From Candidatus Obscuribacterales bacterium (lineage in GTDB: Bacteria; Cyanobacteriota; Vampirovibrionia; Obscuribacterales; Obscuribacteraceae), in assembly GCA_019637435.1 (NCBI GenBank), contig JAHBVO010000004.1, positions 186,001-250,000 of the forward strand: 64,000 nt of DNA. The letters run 5' to 3'. This document shows, piece by piece, positions 61,985-64,000 of this stretch; positions within the stretch are counted from its first letter, which is position 1, and every line of letters starts with the position of its first letter. A program made the position numbers and the translations under genes. The notes under the pieces were generated by a model. That model did no database searches. It was not told the origin of the DNA and saw nothing but the letters and a program-made list of their open reading frames with translations.

Positions 61985-62383
61985 TTGATTGGATTCGCTC
62001 TTATAGCTGGCTTTGCGCTCGCGTTCCTGCTGACGATTCTCGCTGCCGCTTATTTTGCGGTCGTTGGCGCTATCTGCGTTGAGTTTTTCTGCCATTCGTT
62101 TCGGTTTAAGGCGCGAACGATTTACCTGATTTTGATGGGGAGTTTCCTGACGATTGGTTTTCTTTGGTCGCAGGCATGGGCGGTTGTTGAGTACCTGCCG
62201 GTGTTTTTCCTGGCGATTGCTCCGGTGAGGACAGTAGTGTATTTCTTGAACAAAGCAAAAGGTGATTACCTGGGTCAGTTTGCGCTGTATCGCCGCGCGG
62301 TGTTTGGGGCGAGCGTAATGTCGGCAATGGGGTTGACGATGCTTGCGATCTGGGCGTTTCAAAATATGCCGTCGCATGGTTGA
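61985..62383 (+). CDS. Four-helix membrane protein, array member E
   Basis: 132 residues. Start TTG, with GGGAG seven bases before it; the stop of member D is only 16 bases upstream. Signature: TIYLILM with ten residues to GFLW, 18 residues, then APVR. The charged loop between helices 1 and 2 reads FRFKARTIY, close to F (LRSRTIY) and C (FRLRTVY). No known family. Confidence 0.75.
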   Translation: MIGFALIAGFALAFLLTILAAAYFAVVGAICVEFFCHSFRFKARTIYLILMGSFLTIGFLWSQAWAVVEYLPVFFLAIAPVRTVVYFLNKAKGDYLGQFALYRRAVFGASVMSAMGLTMLAIWAFQNMPSHG

Positions 62384-62423
62384 AGGTCTTGGTACTGTTC
62401 GGTGGTGTCGTTGGTGGTGGCGT

Positions 62424-62786
62424 ATGAGTGTGGTCTATTGTATTACCCTTTTTTACCTCGGCTGGATAGCAACTGCCGTGGTGGTGGCTGTCGACCTGGC
62501 AAGACGTTTACGTTCTAGGACGATTTACGTCGCTCTGATTTTCTTTTGCTTGGTGCTCGGATTCACGTGGGGCTTCAACGACGGCTGGAGCCTGCGGTTC
62601 TTCTTATCTTTTTTGATTTTGCCGCCGGTTCGATTGTTGCTACACGTCTTCGCGAAAGATAGGGGGTACGAACTTCGCAGCGGGTTCTATAAATTTTGCT
62701 TGTTCGGAGTGACGATTTGTCTCTTCGCCTACGTACTCGCCATTGCGCTTACAAGCGCCTTAAACTTATTCCGGGGCAGCTGGTGA
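62424..62786 (+). CDS. Four-helix membrane protein, array member F
   Basis: 121 residues from the ATG at 62424; 27 upstream codons in frame overlap member E and lack family similarity. Signature: TIYVALI with ten residues to GFTW, 18 residues, then PPVR, followed by KDRGYELRSGFYKF. It is the closest relative of member C (VDLARRLRSRTVY-like and PP[LV]RL(L/I)L). It ends the array; a repeat-family copy follows. Confidence 0.75.
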   Translation: MSVVYCITLFYLGWIATAVVVAVDLARRLRSRTIYVALIFFCLVLGFTWGFNDGWSLRFFLSFLILPPVRLLLHVFAKDRGYELRSGFYKFCLFGVTICLFAYVLAIALTSALNLFRGSW

Positions 62787-62924
62787 CTCAGTAGAAGACA
62801 AGTTTCTTTTTATGACCGACTTAACCGTTTTGAGTGTTTTGCTTCGTTCGCAAGCTCGCGACGCCAAAAGACGTAGCGTGTAATTGCCAGCGCTTCTGGG
62901 TGTCTATCAGGCATAGACAGATTT

Positions 62925-63115
62925 CGCGAATTCCGTCATCGTGGGATAGCCAAACTGAGCCCGAAACGGAGGACTGAGGTTGGAAAGGCCTGCTGGGCAT
63001 GGACTTTGGCTTTCGACTAGTACTCTGGTATATAGTAGGTGGGCTTGTGGAAAGGCTGGCTGGACAGGGGCTTTGGGGAAATGTTGATACTCTGGTATAT
63101 AGTAGATAAAAATTT
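62925..63115 (+). repeat. Copy of the GGATAGCCAAA / ATATAGTAG repeat family
   Basis: GAATTCCGTCATCGTGGGAT continues to GGATAGCCAAA (62944-62954). The first ATATAGTAG comes 87 bases later (TATAGTAG at 63031-63038) and the second 67 bases after that (63098-63105). Both follow ACTCTGGT. Each 67-bp unit carries GGAAAGGC..GCTGG..GGCTTTGG. It fills the gap between the membrane array and thrB. Confidence 0.75.
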
Positions 63116-63118
63116 TTT

Positions 63119-64000
63119 CTAAATTTCGAGTTCTTGCATGCCTTCTTTGGCGACCTGGAGGTCGAGGATGCGGTGGGGTTTTTCGGGGGATTGGGCGAAG
63201 TGTTCTAGGCGTTCTTTGACTTGTTCTTTCTTTTTGCTTTTCACGATGATGACGCATGACGAGCCGGCGCCGCTGAGGACGCAGCCGATTACCGGGTCGT
63301 TGACTAGTTCGCGGCGCAGTTGTTTCAGTTCCGGAACAAATTTTTCGCGGTATTGTTCGTGAAGCCTGTCGTTGAGCGCTTCTTTCATCGCCGATTCGTC
63401 GCTGCGCGTGACGGCGGCGACCAGGAGACCGACGCGTTGGGCGTTGAAGATTGCGTCCTCCAGTTTCACCTGCTTTGGCAGCGCTGCTCGGAGGTCCGCC
63501 GTGTGCAGGGTGTAATCAGGAACAACGGCCAGGATATGCCAGTCTTCCGGCCAGGCTATCTGTTGGGTGATTATGCGATTACCGTTTACACTCGGCGCGC
63601 AAACGACCATGCCTCCGTAGAGGCTTGCGGCAAGCGTTTCCGGATGCCCTTCCAGGGCGCATCCTTCAGCAAGAAGTGTTTGAGCGGTGGGAATTTTATC
63701 GCAAAAAACCGACGACGCCCACAGCGCGCCCAGTATACTGCTCGCCGAGCTGCCTAGCCCGCAACCGAGCGGGATGTCGGATTGAACCGTGATGCGGACC
63801 CGCTTCAACAGGTCATTGTCGTGCTCCCAGATCTTGCTCAAAATCGTGTATACGAGCTTACCCTGGTCCTCTGGTTGGCTTTTCCTGATAGCGCCGGATA
63901 GTTTGACGAAGGGCATGTTCGCCGCCTCGCTCTCGTCCGCAACGTGGAAGGTCATTTTGCTCTGAATGTTTAGAGCAAGTCCAATTGTGTCGAGTCCGGG
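63119..64000 (-). CDS. thrB: Homoserine kinase (N-terminus beyond right edge)
   Basis: A GHMP-family kinase that phosphorylates homoserine in threonine synthesis. The ATG at 63953-63955 is internal: the frame continues to the edge as PGLDTIGLALNIQSK, the conserved family start (GPGFDTLGLAL), so the true start lies outside. The ATP loop VTVQSDIPLGCGLGSSASS-like stretch (IPLGCGLGSSASSILGA) and the C-terminal GCVLSGAGSSCVIIV are present. ThrB is favoured over the related mevalonate kinases by DYTLHTADLRAALP. No thrC or hom gene is in view. Confidence 0.9.
   Translation of the reverse strand, partial: PGLDTIGLALNIQSKMTFHVADESEAANMPFVKLSGAIRKSQPEDQGKLVYTILSKIWEHDNDLLKRVRITVQSDIPLGCGLGSSASSILGALWASSVFCDKIPTAQTLLAEGCALEGHPETLAASLYGGMVVCAPSVNGNRIITQQIAWPEDWHILAVVPDYTLHTADLRAALPKQVKLEDAIFNAQRVGLLVAAVTRSDESAMKEALNDRLHEQYREKFVPELKQLRRELVNDPVIGCVLSGAGSSCVIIVKSKKKEQVKERLEHFAQSPEKPHRILDLQVAKEGMQELEI

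Overview
The window is ordinary bacterial chromosome: dense genes on both strands, Shine-Dalgarno-led starts (ATG, GTG and TTG), E. coli-like -10 boxes and Rho-independent terminators. Base composition looks close to half G+C. A periplasm-dependent efflux pair (lipoprotein adaptor plus RND pump), a class A penicillin-binding protein and MurQ point to a diderm with peptidoglycan. The mix of a dnaG-rpoD pair, a degenerate J-domain protein, FHA and MshEN-like signalling proteins and many small exported proteins of unknown function is what I associate with non-photosynthetic relatives of Cyanobacteria (Melainabacteria/Vampirovibrionia, Obscuribacter-like). That placement is inference from protein flavour, not a computed assignment.

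Layout. 1-1600: three small exported proteins on the minus strand. 1970-10280: tsaD, a zinc-ribbon protein, an FHA protein, a J-like/MshEN-like protein, a repeat-filled gap, a large unknown protein, a phosphohexomutase and a DivIC/FtsB-like protein. 10560-19154: a CPBP membrane protease, then a minus-strand run of three thioredoxins, a fasciclin-domain protein, a small exported protein, an extraordinary FtsH homologue with three AAA+ modules, and a DUF4185-like protein. 19475-29430: an orphan sensor kinase, an LRV-repeat protein, a large protein with an ADP-ribosyltransferase-like tail, a decayed IS1595-type transposase, a very large exported beta-repeat protein with an HExxH site, and an integrase fragment. 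29680-39650: a probable pseudokinase, murQ, a dihydropyrimidinase, dnaG-rpoD, a hybrid histidine kinase and an S4 RNA-binding protein. 39800-47440: an exported basic protein overlapping a PBP1A gene, then a heavy-metal adaptor and pump. 47480-55330: a two-copy papain-like protein with one apparently dead copy, an MshEN-like mini-protein, csbD, two paralogous exported proteins, a GNAT acetyltransferase and an ACT-like protein read from a probable leaderless message. 55800-58600: a patch with C/G-rich codons (membrane protein and M28 peptidase). 59390-62790: a co-directional array of six homologous four-helix membrane proteins with one DUF6891-like gene. 63119-64000: thrB, cut by the window edge.

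The most unusual items are: (i) the 59.4-62.8 kb tandem array, whose members share the spacing signature Y-x10-G-x2-W-x(17-20)-P-[LVI]-R and one of which carries an in-frame TGA; (ii) the 1163-residue FtsH with three complete AAA+ modules and one M41 protease; (iii) an intergenic repeat family at three loci (about 6.0, 56.9 and 63.0 kb) built from a GGATAGCCAAA box followed at 87-99 bp by ATATAGTAG boxes; and (iv) several proteins that keep a fold but have lost a key residue: a kinase, a receiver domain and a papain-like repeat.
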